Source: Poriferisodalis sp965208925
Lineage (GTDB): Bacteria > Actinomycetota > Acidimicrobiia > Acidimicrobiales > Poriferisodalaceae
Length of the DNA stretch: 64,000 bases
NCBI RefSeq assembly: GCF_965208925.1
Contig: NZ_OZ242364.1
Coordinates: forward strand, 2,728,001 to 2,792,000
Direction: 5' to 3'
Shown one piece after another: positions 34,030 to 42,699 of the stretch. Made by a program: the position numbers and the translations under genes. Below the pieces are notes generated by a model. That model searched no databases and was not told where the DNA came from. It saw nothing but the letters and a program-made list of their open reading frames with translations. Numbering within the stretch: the stretch's first letter is position 1; every line of letters begins with the position of its first letter.

Positions 34030-34073
34030 ATCCGCTTGAACCGACTTCCGACGGGTACAAACGGATGTCTCGC

Positions 34074-34137
34074 TGACGGTTCAAAGGCCGCTCGGCTACC
34101 ATGGAATGCCTTGCGGACTCCACCGGGGTGGAGTCCC
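34074..34137 (+). promoter_or_regulatory. infA leader: weak promoter-like pair and a strong hairpin
   Basis: TGACGG (34074-34079) and TACCAT (34098-34103) are separated by 18 bp, a loose match to -35/-10 elements. Downstream, GGACTCCACC (34116-34125) and GGTGGAGTCC (34128-34137) form a perfect 10-bp inverted repeat ending 28 nt before the infA GTG. A hairpin in this place could act on translation or early termination. Confidence 0.4.
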
Positions 34138-34165
34138 ACTCCTGCCCGCCGATCAGGGATACCAC

Positions 34166-34390
34166 GTGCCGAAAGTCAAAGACGACGCCATCTTGCTCGA
34201 AGGAAAGACCGTCGAAGCGCTCAAGGGCGGACACTTCCGCATCGAGCTCGACAACGGTCACGAGGTGCTCGGGCACCTGAGCGGCAAGATGCGCAAGCAC
34301 CACATCCGGATCCTTCCTGGCGACCGGGTGCAGGTGGAAGTCTCGGCATACGACCTCAGCCGCGGGCGCATCACCTACCGCTACAAGTAG
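34166..34390 (+). CDS. infA: Translation initiation factor IF-1
   Basis: 74 residues, a single OB fold. The sequence 'LLEGKTVEALKGGHFRIELD' and 'NGHEVLGHLSGKMRKHHIRI' then 'LPGDRVQVEVSAYDLSRGRI' covers the whole family. It occupies the ribosomal A site during initiation. The start is GTG with CAGGGA seven bases upstream; a longer frame would add 20 residues foreign to IF-1. In most actinobacteria infA sits in the ribosomal protein operon; here it is alone, so a second copy may exist elsewhere. Confidence 0.95.
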   Translation: MPKVKDDAILLEGKTVEALKGGHFRIELDNGHEVLGHLSGKMRKHHIRILPGDRVQVEVSAYDLSRGRITYRYK

Positions 34391-34501
34391 CCCCGCGCGC
34401 ATCGGCGACCGGTTCGCCAGCGCTGCATCCGGTCCGCGCGGCGTTCTACGCTCCGCATGCAGCCGCCGTAGCGGTGGCGCGAATCCGCGAGGGGAACTGA
34501 C

Positions 34502-35347
34502 ATGAGCAGCACGGCACAGCCGTCGAACGGGACGGTCGCGTACAGCGTCGAGCGGGATACCGCGGGCGACGTGGCAACGGTCACGCTCAACCGCCCCGAG
34601 ACGCTGAACTCGATGAACGACGAGTTCATGAACGACATCACCGAGGCATTCGCCATGGTGGCGGCCGACGAGAACATTCGGGCGGTTGTGCTGACGGGCG
34701 CCGGACGAGGGTTCTGCTCGGGCGCGGATCTGCGCAACGCCGCCGCCGGAGACGCCGAAGGGTTCGATGCTGCAGCAGCCGGCGAGGCCACCACCGACTC
34801 GATGGACAACGCGTTCCATCCGGCCATCCGCGCCGTGGCCGAGTGCCCGGTGCCGACCGTCGCCCGAATCAACGGGGTCACCGCAGGCGGCGGCATCGGT
34901 CTGGCGCTGTCATGCGATGTCGCGATTGCTGCCCGGTCGGCGTTCTTCGTAGCGACGTTCGGCCCGCGGCTGGGCATCGTCCCGGACTTGGGCACGACCT
35001 GGCAGCTCCCGATGCGGGTCGGCCGTGCGCGGGCGCTGGGCATGTCTCTGTTGGGCGAGCGGGTGACCGCCGATCAGGCCGCCGAATGGGGCCTGGTATG
35101 GCAGACGGTTGATGACGCCGAGCTCGATGGCGCCGTGGCCCAGGTGGTCGACGTGCTCCGGCGCAGCTCGCCGGCAGCCATGGCGCGGATCCGATCCGCC
35201 ATCGACGGTGCGATGCAGCGGGACCTCTCAGATCAGCTTGATGTCGAGATGGGGCACCAGGCGGTGCTCATTCCCCAGAACATGGCCCATGGTGCAGAGG
35301 CGTTTCTGGCCAAGACCGACCCATCGTTCCCCGGCAACCGCTACTGA
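34502..35347 (+). CDS. Enoyl-CoA hydratase/isomerase family protein
   Basis: 281 residues, crotonase fold. 'VATVTLNRPETLNSMNDEF' opens the family. The oxyanion hole is made by 'GFCSGADL' and 'GVTAGGGIGLALSCDVAIAA'. The later 'GIVPDLGTTWQLPMRVG' resembles PaaG-type isomerases (Asp instead of the second hydratase Glu), so isomerase activity on a ring or unsaturated acyl-CoA is as likely as hydration. ATG 34502 follows GGGGA. It stands alone ahead of the acyl-CoA dehydrogenase, 67 bp apart, in the same direction. Confidence 0.9.
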   Translation: MSSTAQPSNGTVAYSVERDTAGDVATVTLNRPETLNSMNDEFMNDITEAFAMVAADENIRAVVLTGAGRGFCSGADLRNAAAGDAEGFDAAAAGEATTDSMDNAFHPAIRAVAECPVPTVARINGVTAGGGIGLALSCDVAIAARSAFFVATFGPRLGIVPDLGTTWQLPMRVGRARALGMSLLGERVTADQAAEWGLVWQTVDDAELDGAVAQVVDVLRRSSPAAMARIRSAIDGAMQRDLSDQLDVEMGHQAVLIPQNMAHGAEAFLAKTDPSFPGNRY

Positions 35348-35414
35348 CCGATCATCACGCTGGGTCTGATGGTGCGCAGCGCTGAGCGCTGCGCACTGCT
35401 GGCAGACTGGCGCC

Positions 35415-36653
35415 ATGACCGACACGCTTGACGCACCGGCGACCGATGAGGCCGTCGATCCCGCTGCTTCGCTGGTTGACGCAGCCATGGACGGACTGCT
35501 GGCTTCGCACGACCCAAAGCAGCTGAGCTACACCGAGTTCCGCGGCGCCCAGTTCGACGCCGGCTTGGCGTGGGTGCATTTCGACGAGGGCCATGGCGGC
35601 TTGGGCGTCAGTCCGAAGCTGCAGCGCCGGGTGGAGGAGCGGCTGCGAGTGGCCGGTGCCCGGCCCACGAAGCCGGTCACGTTCTTCATGCACCTGGCCG
35701 GACCGACCATCCACACCCACGGCAGCGAAGAGGTCAAGCAGCGTTTCCTGCGGCCGATGTTCACCGGCGAGGAGCTGTGGTGCCAGCTGTTCAGCGAGCC
35801 CGGTGCAGGCAGCGACTTCGCCGGTCTGGCGACCAGGGCGGTTGCCGACGGCGACGAGTGGGTGGTGAACGGCCAGAAAGTCTGGAACACGCTGGCCCAC
35901 CTCGGCGACTTCGGGATGCTGGTGACCCGCACCAATCCTGAGGTGCCCAAGCACCGCGGGCTCACCTACTTCGCGCTCGACATGAAGTCCCCGGGCGTGG
36001 AGGTGCGCCCGCTGCGCCAGATCACCGGCGAGGCCGAGTTCAACGAGGTCTACATGACCGACGCGCGTGTGCCTGATGCCCATCGCATCGGCGACGTCGG
36101 CGACGGCTGGCGGGTATCGCTGACAACCCTCATGAATGAGCGCAACGCCATCGGAGCAGGCGGCGCGGGCCCGCCCAAGCGGGGCACCGGACCTATCTCG
36201 GTGCTGGTGAAGCTGTGGGAGCAGCGGGACGAGGCTGAACGCGACGACGTCACCAAGGACCGCCTGACGCAGCTGTGGACCCGCGCCGAGGTGCTGCGGC
36301 TCACGAACATGCGAGCGGGAGCCAACCGGCGCATGGGCAATCCTGGGCCCGAGATGTCGATCGCCAAGCTGGCGTTCGCCGAGCTCAACCAGGCGCTCAT
36401 GACCTGCGCTGTCGACATGATGGGCGCTGACGGCCTCGTCGGATACGACTACACGTTCCGCCGTCCCGGCGACCTGTCGGTAGACGGCTCCGACGGCGCG
36501 GTCCAGCACGGCTTCCTGCGGGTGCGTGCCAACTCCATCGAGGGCGGCACGTCGGAGATCATGCGCAACATCCTGGGCGAGCAGGTGCTCGGCCTGCCGG
36601 GCGAGCCCCGCATCGACAAGGACGTGCCCTGGGTGGACGTGCCCCGCAACTGA
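35415..36653 (+). CDS. Acyl-CoA dehydrogenase
   Basis: 412 residues with FAD. The family layout is complete: helical N-domain, 'CQLFSEPGAGSDFAGLATRA' (FAD and substrate contact), 'VNGQKVWNTLAHLGDFGMLV' (middle barrel), and C-domain 'VRANSIEGGTSEIMRNILGE', the standard signature. No clear catalytic Glu assignment is possible by eye. It oxidises an acyl-CoA, passing electrons to ETF. Together with the enoyl-CoA enzyme it could form part of a beta-oxidation-like route. It converges on the polyamine cluster. Confidence 0.92.
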   Translation: MTDTLDAPATDEAVDPAASLVDAAMDGLLASHDPKQLSYTEFRGAQFDAGLAWVHFDEGHGGLGVSPKLQRRVEERLRVAGARPTKPVTFFMHLAGPTIHTHGSEEVKQRFLRPMFTGEELWCQLFSEPGAGSDFAGLATRAVADGDEWVVNGQKVWNTLAHLGDFGMLVTRTNPEVPKHRGLTYFALDMKSPGVEVRPLRQITGEAEFNEVYMTDARVPDAHRIGDVGDGWRVSLTTLMNERNAIGAGGAGPPKRGTGPISVLVKLWEQRDEAERDDVTKDRLTQLWTRAEVLRLTNMRAGANRRMGNPGPEMSIAKLAFAELNQALMTCAVDMMGADGLVGYDYTFRRPGDLSVDGSDGAVQHGFLRVRANSIEGGTSEIMRNILGEQVLGLPGEPRIDKDVPWVDVPRN

Positions 36654-36680
36654 GGCACGCCCACCCAGCGAGTCACATCG

Positions 36681-37820
36681 TCAGCTCTTGGCCTCGGTCA
36701 GCATGTCCTGCACGATCAGGCCCAGGTCGCCCATCTGGGGGATCAGCTCCAGCCGCTCGTACACGTCCGGCGGCGGGTAGATGCCCGGGTCCTCCAGGAT
36801 CTCGTCCAGGATGTACGGCGTCGCGGCCTCGTTCGGGCTGCCGTAGTACGTGTAGTTGGTGAGCGCTGCGCCGTTCTCGGCATCGAGCAGGAAATTGATC
36901 ATGGCGTGGGCCGAGCACACGTTGTCGGCGTTGTGCGGGATGGCCATGGTGTCCACCCAGCGAACACCGCCCTCGACCGGGATCGTGTACACGTGCGTCT
37001 CATACGCGTCGGTCTCGAAGAACGCCTGCGCGAAGCCGCCGCTCCAGCCGTGGGCGACGTCGACCTCGCCGTTGACCAGGTCGTCGCCGTAGGTCACCGA
37101 GTCGTACTTGACCAGTCGGTCGTTGGTGGCCTTCAGCAGCGCTCCCGCCTCGCGGATCGCGTCCTCGTTGCCTGACTCGATGGTCTCGGTGATGCTGTAA
37201 CCCAAGTACTTGAGCGCCGCCGACACGGCCTCGGGAGCGTCGTCGAGCATCGAGATGCCTCCGGGCACCTGCGCTGCGGTGTCGGCATCGAAGATGACCG
37301 CCCACGACGATTCGCCTCCGATCGCATCGAGCGCGTCGTAGGTCATGCCGATGCCGGTGGTGCCCCACTGGTACGCCACGTGATACTGGTGCTCGGGGTC
37401 GAATGGCGGGTTGTCCCACGCGTCGTCGAGGTTGGCGACGTTCGGGAGCGCGTCGTAGTTGAGCGGCAGCAGCAGTTCCTCTTCGATCATCAGCGCCACC
37501 ATGTAGTCCGACGGCACAACCAAGTCGTAGATGGCCGCCTCGGACTCGACCTGGCTGAGCATCTGCTCGTTCGACTCGTAGACCGTGTAGTCGATGCTGA
37601 CGCCGGTCTCCTCCTCGAAGGCCAACAGCAGCTCCTCGTCCATGTAGTCGGCCCAGTTGTAGAAGGCCAGGTCGCCGTCGGTCTCGCCGGGTTCGCAGTC
37701 ATCGGCGGCGTTGTCGCTGCCCCCGCCGCCGCATGCAGCCACGAGCAGCGCCGCCGTGGCTGCGAGCGCGAGCCATCGGTACCGGCGCAGCCGCCCCCTG
37801 GTCTGAGATGTGATGGACAT
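36681..37820 (-). CDS. potD: Polyamine ABC substrate-binding lipoprotein
   Basis: 379 residues. The signal peptide ends in a good lipobox, 'LLVAAC' (Cys30), followed by a Gly/Ser linker. The mature protein begins 'GDLAFYNWADYMDEELLLAF', a hallmark of spermidine/putrescine-binding PotD/PotF, and continues with 'YDLVVPSDYMVALMIEEELL' and 'VRWVDTMAIPHNADN'. ATG 37820 has SD GGGGAG six bases upstream; another ATG at 37853 would add 11 residues. It is the last gene of the pot operon, 29 bp from potC. Substrate class is well supported, the particular polyamine is not. Confidence 0.9.
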   Translation of the reverse strand: MSITSQTRGRLRRYRWLALAATAALLVAACGGGGSDNAADDCEPGETDGDLAFYNWADYMDEELLLAFEEETGVSIDYTVYESNEQMLSQVESEAAIYDLVVPSDYMVALMIEEELLLPLNYDALPNVANLDDAWDNPPFDPEHQYHVAYQWGTTGIGMTYDALDAIGGESSWAVIFDADTAAQVPGGISMLDDAPEAVSAALKYLGYSITETIESGNEDAIREAGALLKATNDRLVKYDSVTYGDDLVNGEVDVAHGWSGGFAQAFFETDAYETHVYTIPVEGGVRWVDTMAIPHNADNVCSAHAMINFLLDAENGAALTNYTYYGSPNEAATPYILDEILEDPGIYPPPDVYERLELIPQMGDLGLIVQDMLTEAKS

Positions 37821-37849
37821 TGTTTCTCCCCTTGTCGAGATAGTCGAAT

Positions 37850-38686
37850 TCATGGTGTCGTGCTCCTCGGACGCTGCAGGGCCAGCGAGGCCACGACCAG
37901 CGTGATCGAGGCGGCCAGCATCAGCGTGGAGATGGCGTTCAGCTCCGGTGTCACGCCCTGGCGGATGGTGCTGAACACGTACACCGGCAGCGTCGTGGCA
38001 CCCGGGCCGGCGGTGAAGGCGGAGATGACGACGTCGTCGAGCGACAGTGCCAGCGCCAGCAGCGCGCCCGCGGCAATTCCCGGTGCGATCAGCGGCAGCG
38101 TCACCCTTCTGAACGTACGCCATGGCGTGGCATACAGATCACGTGCCGCCTCTTCGAGGGTGCGATCGAATTGATCCAGCCGTGCGCGCACCACCACCGC
38201 GACGAACGAGATGTTGAACGCGATGTGGCTCAGCGCAACCGTGGTGACGCCCAGGGTGAGCCGTGGCCCGAAGGTGTCGATGAGCTTGAACGCCTCGGCG
38301 AAGAAGACCAGCAACATGACGGCCATCGTGATGTCGGGGATGACGATGGGCAGGTACACGGTGCCGTCCAGCGCCCGGCGGCCCTTGAAGCGGTAGCGGT
38401 CGAGGGCGAGCGCCACTGCGGTGCCGAGCACCGTGGCGACGATCGTGGAGCTGATGGCGACGATCAGCGACACCCGCAGCGCGCTGATGATCTGCGTGTT
38501 GCCGAGTGCTTCGCCGTACCAGCGCGGCGAGAGGCCCTGCCACACATTTACTCGCTCCGAGTCGTTGAACGAGAAGATCACGAGCACGACGATCGGCACG
38601 TACAGGAATGCGAACACGAACCAGGCGTTCGCCTTCAGCAGGCGCCTCGCCGAGGCCTTGGTGCCGGCAGTGCCGAGGCTGCTCAT
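37850..38686 (-). CDS. potC: Polyamine ABC permease, PotC type
   Basis: 278 residues with six hydrophobic segments. 'NAWFVFAFLYVPIVVLVIFS' is the first, and the permease coupling loop is 'TLEEAARDLYATPWRTFRRV' followed by TLP. The C-terminal block 'LSLDDVVISAFTAGPGATTL' is characteristic of PotC/YdcV. It forms the channel with PotB. The ATG overlaps the potB stop (ATGA at 38683-38686), so the two subunits are translated together. Confidence 0.93.
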   Translation of the reverse strand: MSSLGTAGTKASARRLLKANAWFVFAFLYVPIVVLVIFSFNDSERVNVWQGLSPRWYGEALGNTQIISALRVSLIVAISSTIVATVLGTAVALALDRYRFKGRRALDGTVYLPIVIPDITMAVMLLVFFAEAFKLIDTFGPRLTLGVTTVALSHIAFNISFVAVVVRARLDQFDRTLEEAARDLYATPWRTFRRVTLPLIAPGIAAGALLALALSLDDVVISAFTAGPGATTLPVYVFSTIRQGVTPELNAISTLMLAASITLVVASLALQRPRSTTP

Positions 38687-39675
38687 GGCGCACTGGCCCC
38701 GGTGCGTTCGGCATTGGCCGAGTTGCGCTGATTGACGGCCACTGCAACGAGCATTGCCACGATGATGAGCACGCTCAGCGATGCACCGAGCGGCCAGTTG
38801 CGCGCCGCCTGGAACTGGCGGGCCACGTACGAGCCGATGAGCAGCGTCTTGGCCCCGCCCAGGATCTCCGGCACCACGTACGAGCCGAAGCTGGGCACGA
38901 ACACCAGCACGCAGCCCGCCACGATGCCCGACCGGGTGAGGGGCACCGTCACCTTCCAGAAGGCCTTCGCCCCGCTGGCATACAGATCGCGGGCGGCCTC
39001 CACCAGGCGCCAATCCATTCGCTCGAGCGCCACATACAGCGGCAGCACCATGAAGGTCAAGAAGCCGTACACCATGCCCAGCACCACGGCCGTGGGCGTG
39101 AACAGGATGCGGAATGTGCCGAAGCCCATGGCTTCGCTGAGCGCAGAGGCGGGGCCGTTCGAGCCGAGCAGGAAGCGGATGGCGAACACCCGCACGAGCC
39201 CGTTGGTCCAGAACGGGATCATCACCAGCACGAGCAGCCTTGCGCGTAGGCGGGGTGGACGGGTGGCCAGGTAGTAAGCGAAGGGGTACGCCACGACGAG
39301 GCACAGCACCGTGGTGAGGAAGGCCAGCCACGCAGAGCGGGCGATGATGCCCAGGATGACGTCGTCGGCAATGCGCTCGTAGGAGTCCAGGTTCCACCCG
39401 CTCAGGGAGGTGCGGCCGGTGGACGTGCGGGTCGCGAACGAGTACACGGTGATGAGCCCAAGGGGGACCATGAAGAAGATGAGCAGGTACAGCGCACCGG
39501 GTGTGGCGATGAGCGTGCCGGTGCGCCGGGCCCTGCGCTGTGCGCTGCGTTCGGCGGGGGTGAGCGAATCCGGCGCCATTGCATCGGGCCCGGTCGGCGT
39601 CTTCGATGCTGGCTCGTCGGGTCCAGCAGCGGTCTGCTGCGCCGCCGCAGGCTTGACGCGGCGCAGCGACGGCAT
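38683..39675 (-). CDS. potB: Polyamine ABC permease, PotB type
   Basis: 330 residues. A hydrophilic N-terminal region of about 50 residues precedes the first membrane segment 'ALYLLIFFMVPLGLITVYSF'. The coupling loop is 'LVEAARDLYASGAKAFWKVT', and 'VPSFGSYVVPEILGGAKTLL' is typical of PotB. Start ATG 39675 overlaps the potA stop (ATGA), and the gene's own stop overlaps potC. The extended N-terminus is longer than in the enterobacterial protein; I see no motif in it. Confidence 0.92.
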   Translation of the reverse strand: MPSLRRVKPAAAQQTAAGPDEPASKTPTGPDAMAPDSLTPAERSAQRRARRTGTLIATPGALYLLIFFMVPLGLITVYSFATRTSTGRTSLSGWNLDSYERIADDVILGIIARSAWLAFLTTVLCLVVAYPFAYYLATRPPRLRARLLVLVMIPFWTNGLVRVFAIRFLLGSNGPASALSEAMGFGTFRILFTPTAVVLGMVYGFLTFMVLPLYVALERMDWRLVEAARDLYASGAKAFWKVTVPLTRSGIVAGCVLVFVPSFGSYVVPEILGGAKTLLIGSYVARQFQAARNWPLGASLSVLIIVAMLVAVAVNQRNSANAERTGASAP

Positions 39676-40853
39676 CAGTCCGTGACCACCGTCGTCGTCG
39701 CAGGCGACCAGGCGACTGAGACGGGTTCGCCGGCGGCGAGCGCTGCGGACCCGGTTTCTGCCCTCGCCGTGATCGTGGCCGTTCGCTCGCCGCCGCTCGT
39801 CGTGCCGGCACCAGCGGCTGGGCCGATCGCGACCGTGTAGACGAACGCGTGACCGAGATAGGTGGCGTCGAGGATCACCCCGCCGAGGCTCGGTGCGCCG
39901 TCGGGTGCCTCGCCGCGGCCGTGCAGTCGCACCTGCTCGGGCCGCACGCTGAGCGCCGCCGGAGTTCCCGCGGCCAAGTCGGTCTCGACGGCGACGACCG
40001 CGCCGGAGTCGAGGCGCATCGCCGTGGGGCCCTCCACGACGCCTTCGAGCAGGTTCGTCCGCCCGATGAAGTCGGCCACGAAGCGGTTCGCAGGGTGCTC
40101 GTACACCTGCGTCGGTGTCCCCACCTGCAGGAGGCGCCCATCGGACATCACGCCCACCCGGTCGCTCATGGCCAAGGCTTCCTCTTGGTCGTGCGTCACG
40201 AAGATGAAGGTGATGCCGACCTCGCGCTGGAGCGCCTTGAGCTCGGTTTGCATCTCCTGGCGCAGCTTCAGGTCGAGTGCACCCAGCGGCTCGTCCAGCA
40301 GCAGCACCTTGGGATGGTTCACGAGCGCTCGGGCCAGGGCGACACGCTGCTGCTGGCCGCCTGAGAGCTGCGAGGGCCTGCGCTGCTCCATGCCTTCCAG
40401 GCGCACCAGCGCTGTTGCCTCGGCAACCTGCCGGTCGGCCTCAGCGCCCCGGATGCCGCGCATCTGCAGGCCGAAGGCGATGTTCTGGGCGACCGTCATG
40501 TGGGGGAACAGCGCATAGGCCTGGAAGACGGTGTTGACCGGTCGGCGGTCGGGCGGCCACGAGGCGACTTCCTCGCCGAAGATCGCCAGCCTTCCCTCGC
40601 TCGGGATGTCCAGGCCGGCGATCATGCGCAGCGTGGTGGTCTTGCCGCAGCCCGATGGCCCCAGCAGGGCGAAGAATTCGCCGTCGCCGATCTCCAAATC
40701 GACCTCGTCGACGGCCACCACATCGCCGAAGCGTTTCGAGATGCCATGCATCTCCACGGCCGGCACGCCGGTGCGGCCTTCAGCGGCCGGCCCGTGCGCC
40801 TCTCCGTCATCGCGTTCGGCTGCCGGCCCGGTCACCGCGCCGTCGCCGCTCAT
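39675..40853 (-). CDS. potA: Polyamine ABC ATPase
   Basis: 392 residues. Walker A 'GPSGCGKTT' (65-73), Q-loop 'TVFQAYALFPHMTVAQNIAF', signature 'LSGGQQQRVALARALVNHP', Walker B 'VLLLDEPLGALDLKL', switch 'FVTHDQEEALAMSDR', then a TOBE domain ('LSVRPEQVRLHGRG'), as in PotA-like importers of the MalK/CUT class. A hydrophilic N-terminal tail of about 30 residues is unusual. It powers PotB/PotC. Start and stop both overlap neighbours by 4 nt. Confidence 0.94.
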   Translation of the reverse strand: MSGDGAVTGPAAERDDGEAHGPAAEGRTGVPAVEMHGISKRFGDVVAVDEVDLEIGDGEFFALLGPSGCGKTTTLRMIAGLDIPSEGRLAIFGEEVASWPPDRRPVNTVFQAYALFPHMTVAQNIAFGLQMRGIRGAEADRQVAEATALVRLEGMEQRRPSQLSGGQQQRVALARALVNHPKVLLLDEPLGALDLKLRQEMQTELKALQREVGITFIFVTHDQEEALAMSDRVGVMSDGRLLQVGTPTQVYEHPANRFVADFIGRTNLLEGVVEGPTAMRLDSGAVVAVETDLAAGTPAALSVRPEQVRLHGRGEAPDGAPSLGGVILDATYLGHAFVYTVAIGPAAGAGTTSGGERTATITARAETGSAALAAGEPVSVAWSPATTTVVTD

Positions 40854-41875
40854 GTGAGCCCGAGAGGGCTGGCCGGCGCGCCAGCCCGCACGGCCTGCGT
40901 GCAGATGAAGTCGTGGGCGAGGGTGGCGGCCGCCAACGCCGTGATCTCAGAGACGTCGTAGGCCGGGGCGACCTCCACCACGTCCATGCCGACGATGTCG
41001 AAGGGCGCGAGGCCGCGCACGATCTCCAGTGCTTGTGCCGTGGTCAGCCCGCCTGCCACCGGGGTGCCCGTGCCGGGTGCGAAGGCAGGGTCGAGGCAGT
41101 CGATGTCGAAGGTCACGTACGCCCGCCGGTCCGCGACCTGCTCACGCACGACCTCGAGCACTGCCGCGGGCCCGTTGCGGTGCACCCAGGGCGCGCCCAG
41201 CACAGTGAATCCGTAGTCGTCGTCGTTGTGGGTGCGGATGCCGATCTGGACCGATGCCGACGGGTCGATGATGCCCTCCTGCAGCGCTCGCAGGAACATC
41301 GAGCCGTGGTCCAGGCGACCCTCGTCGTCGGGCCACGTGTCGGGGTGTGCGTCGAAGTGGATGAGCGCCAGCGGGCCGTGCTTGGCCGCGTGGGCACGCA
41401 GGATCGGGTAGGTGACGAAGTGGTCGCCGCCGAAGGTCACCATCTGGGCATCGTGGGCGAGGATCTCGGCGCAGTGGGCTTCGATTCGCTCTACGGCCTC
41501 GGTGGGATGGCCGTAGTCGATGAAGCAATCGCCGTAGTCGACCACGGCGAGGTAGGCGAACGGGTCGAAGCCGAAGGGGTAGGCGTCGAGCTCGGCGAGG
41601 CCTGTTGACGCCGCCCGGATGGCGCGGGGGCCCAGGCGTGCGCCGGGCCGGTTCGACGTCGCCATGTCGAACGGGATGCCCGACACGACGATGTCGGCAT
41701 CGGCGATGTCGCGGGTGTAGCGGCGCCGCAGGAACGACAGCGCGCCGCCGTAGGTCATCTCGGGCTTGCGACCGTGCAGGTCCTCCGAGCGGAATGCCTG
41801 GTCGCCGAGAGCTTCAGCGCCGGAGCCGGCGATCAGGCCCCCGCCGCCCGTCGCGGGTTCGGCGCTGTCGCTCAC
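40850..41875 (-). CDS. speB: Agmatinase-family ureohydrolase
   Basis: 341 residues, arginase/agmatinase fold with a binuclear Mn site. Ligands are visible in 'MVTFGGDHFVTYPI', 'ALIHFDAHPDTWPDD' and 'VTFDIDCLDPAFAPGTGTP'. The closest known types are agmatinase (agmatine to putrescine and urea) and guanidinobutyrase; the pot transporter next door favours an amine substrate, but the exact one is inference. GTG start overlapping the acetyltransferase stop (GTGA). An N-terminal extension of about 35 residues precedes the core. Confidence 0.85.
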   Translation of the reverse strand: MSDSAEPATGGGGLIAGSGAEALGDQAFRSEDLHGRKPEMTYGGALSFLRRRYTRDIADADIVVSGIPFDMATSNRPGARLGPRAIRAASTGLAELDAYPFGFDPFAYLAVVDYGDCFIDYGHPTEAVERIEAHCAEILAHDAQMVTFGGDHFVTYPILRAHAAKHGPLALIHFDAHPDTWPDDEGRLDHGSMFLRALQEGIIDPSASVQIGIRTHNDDDYGFTVLGAPWVHRNGPAAVLEVVREQVADRRAYVTFDIDCLDPAFAPGTGTPVAGGLTTAQALEIVRGLAPFDIVGMDVVEVAPAYDVSEITALAAATLAHDFICTQAVRAGAPASPLGLT

Positions 41876-42552
41876 GCGCCGTCTTCCGAGGGGCCGCGCA
41901 GCTCAGGGTTACGCCACACGATCAGCGCCGCCCAGCTGTCCGTGGCCGGATCGGCGATGTAGTTCGGCAGGCCGCACACTGCCTCGAACCCGTTCTCGAT
42001 CTGAAAGCTCAGGGTCCGGTCGTACAGCCGGCCTTCCCGTACCTCGGCGATGTACTCGTCGGCGGTCATGTCAGCTTTGTGGTCGGCGTAGCCGGGGATG
42101 ACGCCGCCGGCCACGATCCCGTCCAGCCCGAGGTCGATGCAGACCTGCTTGCGCAGCACGTAGAGCTCGGCACCGATGCCGCGGCGGCGGTGGGAGAGCC
42201 GGGTGGCAATGCTGGTGCCGTAGTACCAGCGGCCGTTGGGGACATGCCCGCTGCTGCTGTGGTCTTCGGGGACGAGGTCGGCGATGGTGTGAATCGGGTT
42301 CGCCATGTCGAAATCGCAGCGAATGCCGACCCCCATGGCCACCAGCTCGTCGCCGTCGAAACCGGCGAAGCAGCCCTCGGCGAAGTCGTGCGCCAGTTGC
42401 TCGAAGCCTTGGGCGTCATAGAGATCATTGCGATCGGCCGTGGGATGCGAGGCCAGCTCCAACGCCTCCAGCTCGGCGGCCCACTCCGGGAGAATGCGGG
42501 CGTATCGCAGGCCCGAGCGCTCGCCGACTGACACGGCGTCGATCTCACGCAT
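41872..42552 (-). CDS. GNAT-family N-acetyltransferase
   Basis: 226 residues. The acetyl-CoA pyrophosphate loop is 'RLSHRRRGIGAELYVLRKQV', the only firm motif; 'CIDLGLDGIVAGGVIPGYAD' follows, as in GNAT domains associated with amine metabolism. It would acetylate an amine such as a polyamine, given its place at the head of the agmatinase-pot operon, but this is inference. ATG 42552 is preferred (GGGGGG SD at about 6 nt) over two upstream ATGs. The divergent FAD oxidase starts 147 bp away, so the interval 42553-42699 should contain both promoters. Confidence 0.78.
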   Translation of the reverse strand: MREIDAVSVGERSGLRYARILPEWAAELEALELASHPTADRNDLYDAQGFEQLAHDFAEGCFAGFDGDELVAMGVGIRCDFDMANPIHTIADLVPEDHSSSGHVPNGRWYYGTSIATRLSHRRRGIGAELYVLRKQVCIDLGLDGIVAGGVIPGYADHKADMTADEYIAEVREGRLYDRTLSFQIENGFEAVCGLPNYIADPATDSWAALIVWRNPELRGPSEDGA

Positions 42553-42699
42553 TGCAGACCCCCCGGACGGGCGCATGCGACGCCCAGCTGCCGCGCGAGA
42601 CATTACTGCTGGGCCGCGGAGCGGCCGGTCGCAGCCACATCTGCCACAGCATGGCTGGTGCGCCCATCGGCGGCCAGGCGCACCACTAGCGTCCGCGAC

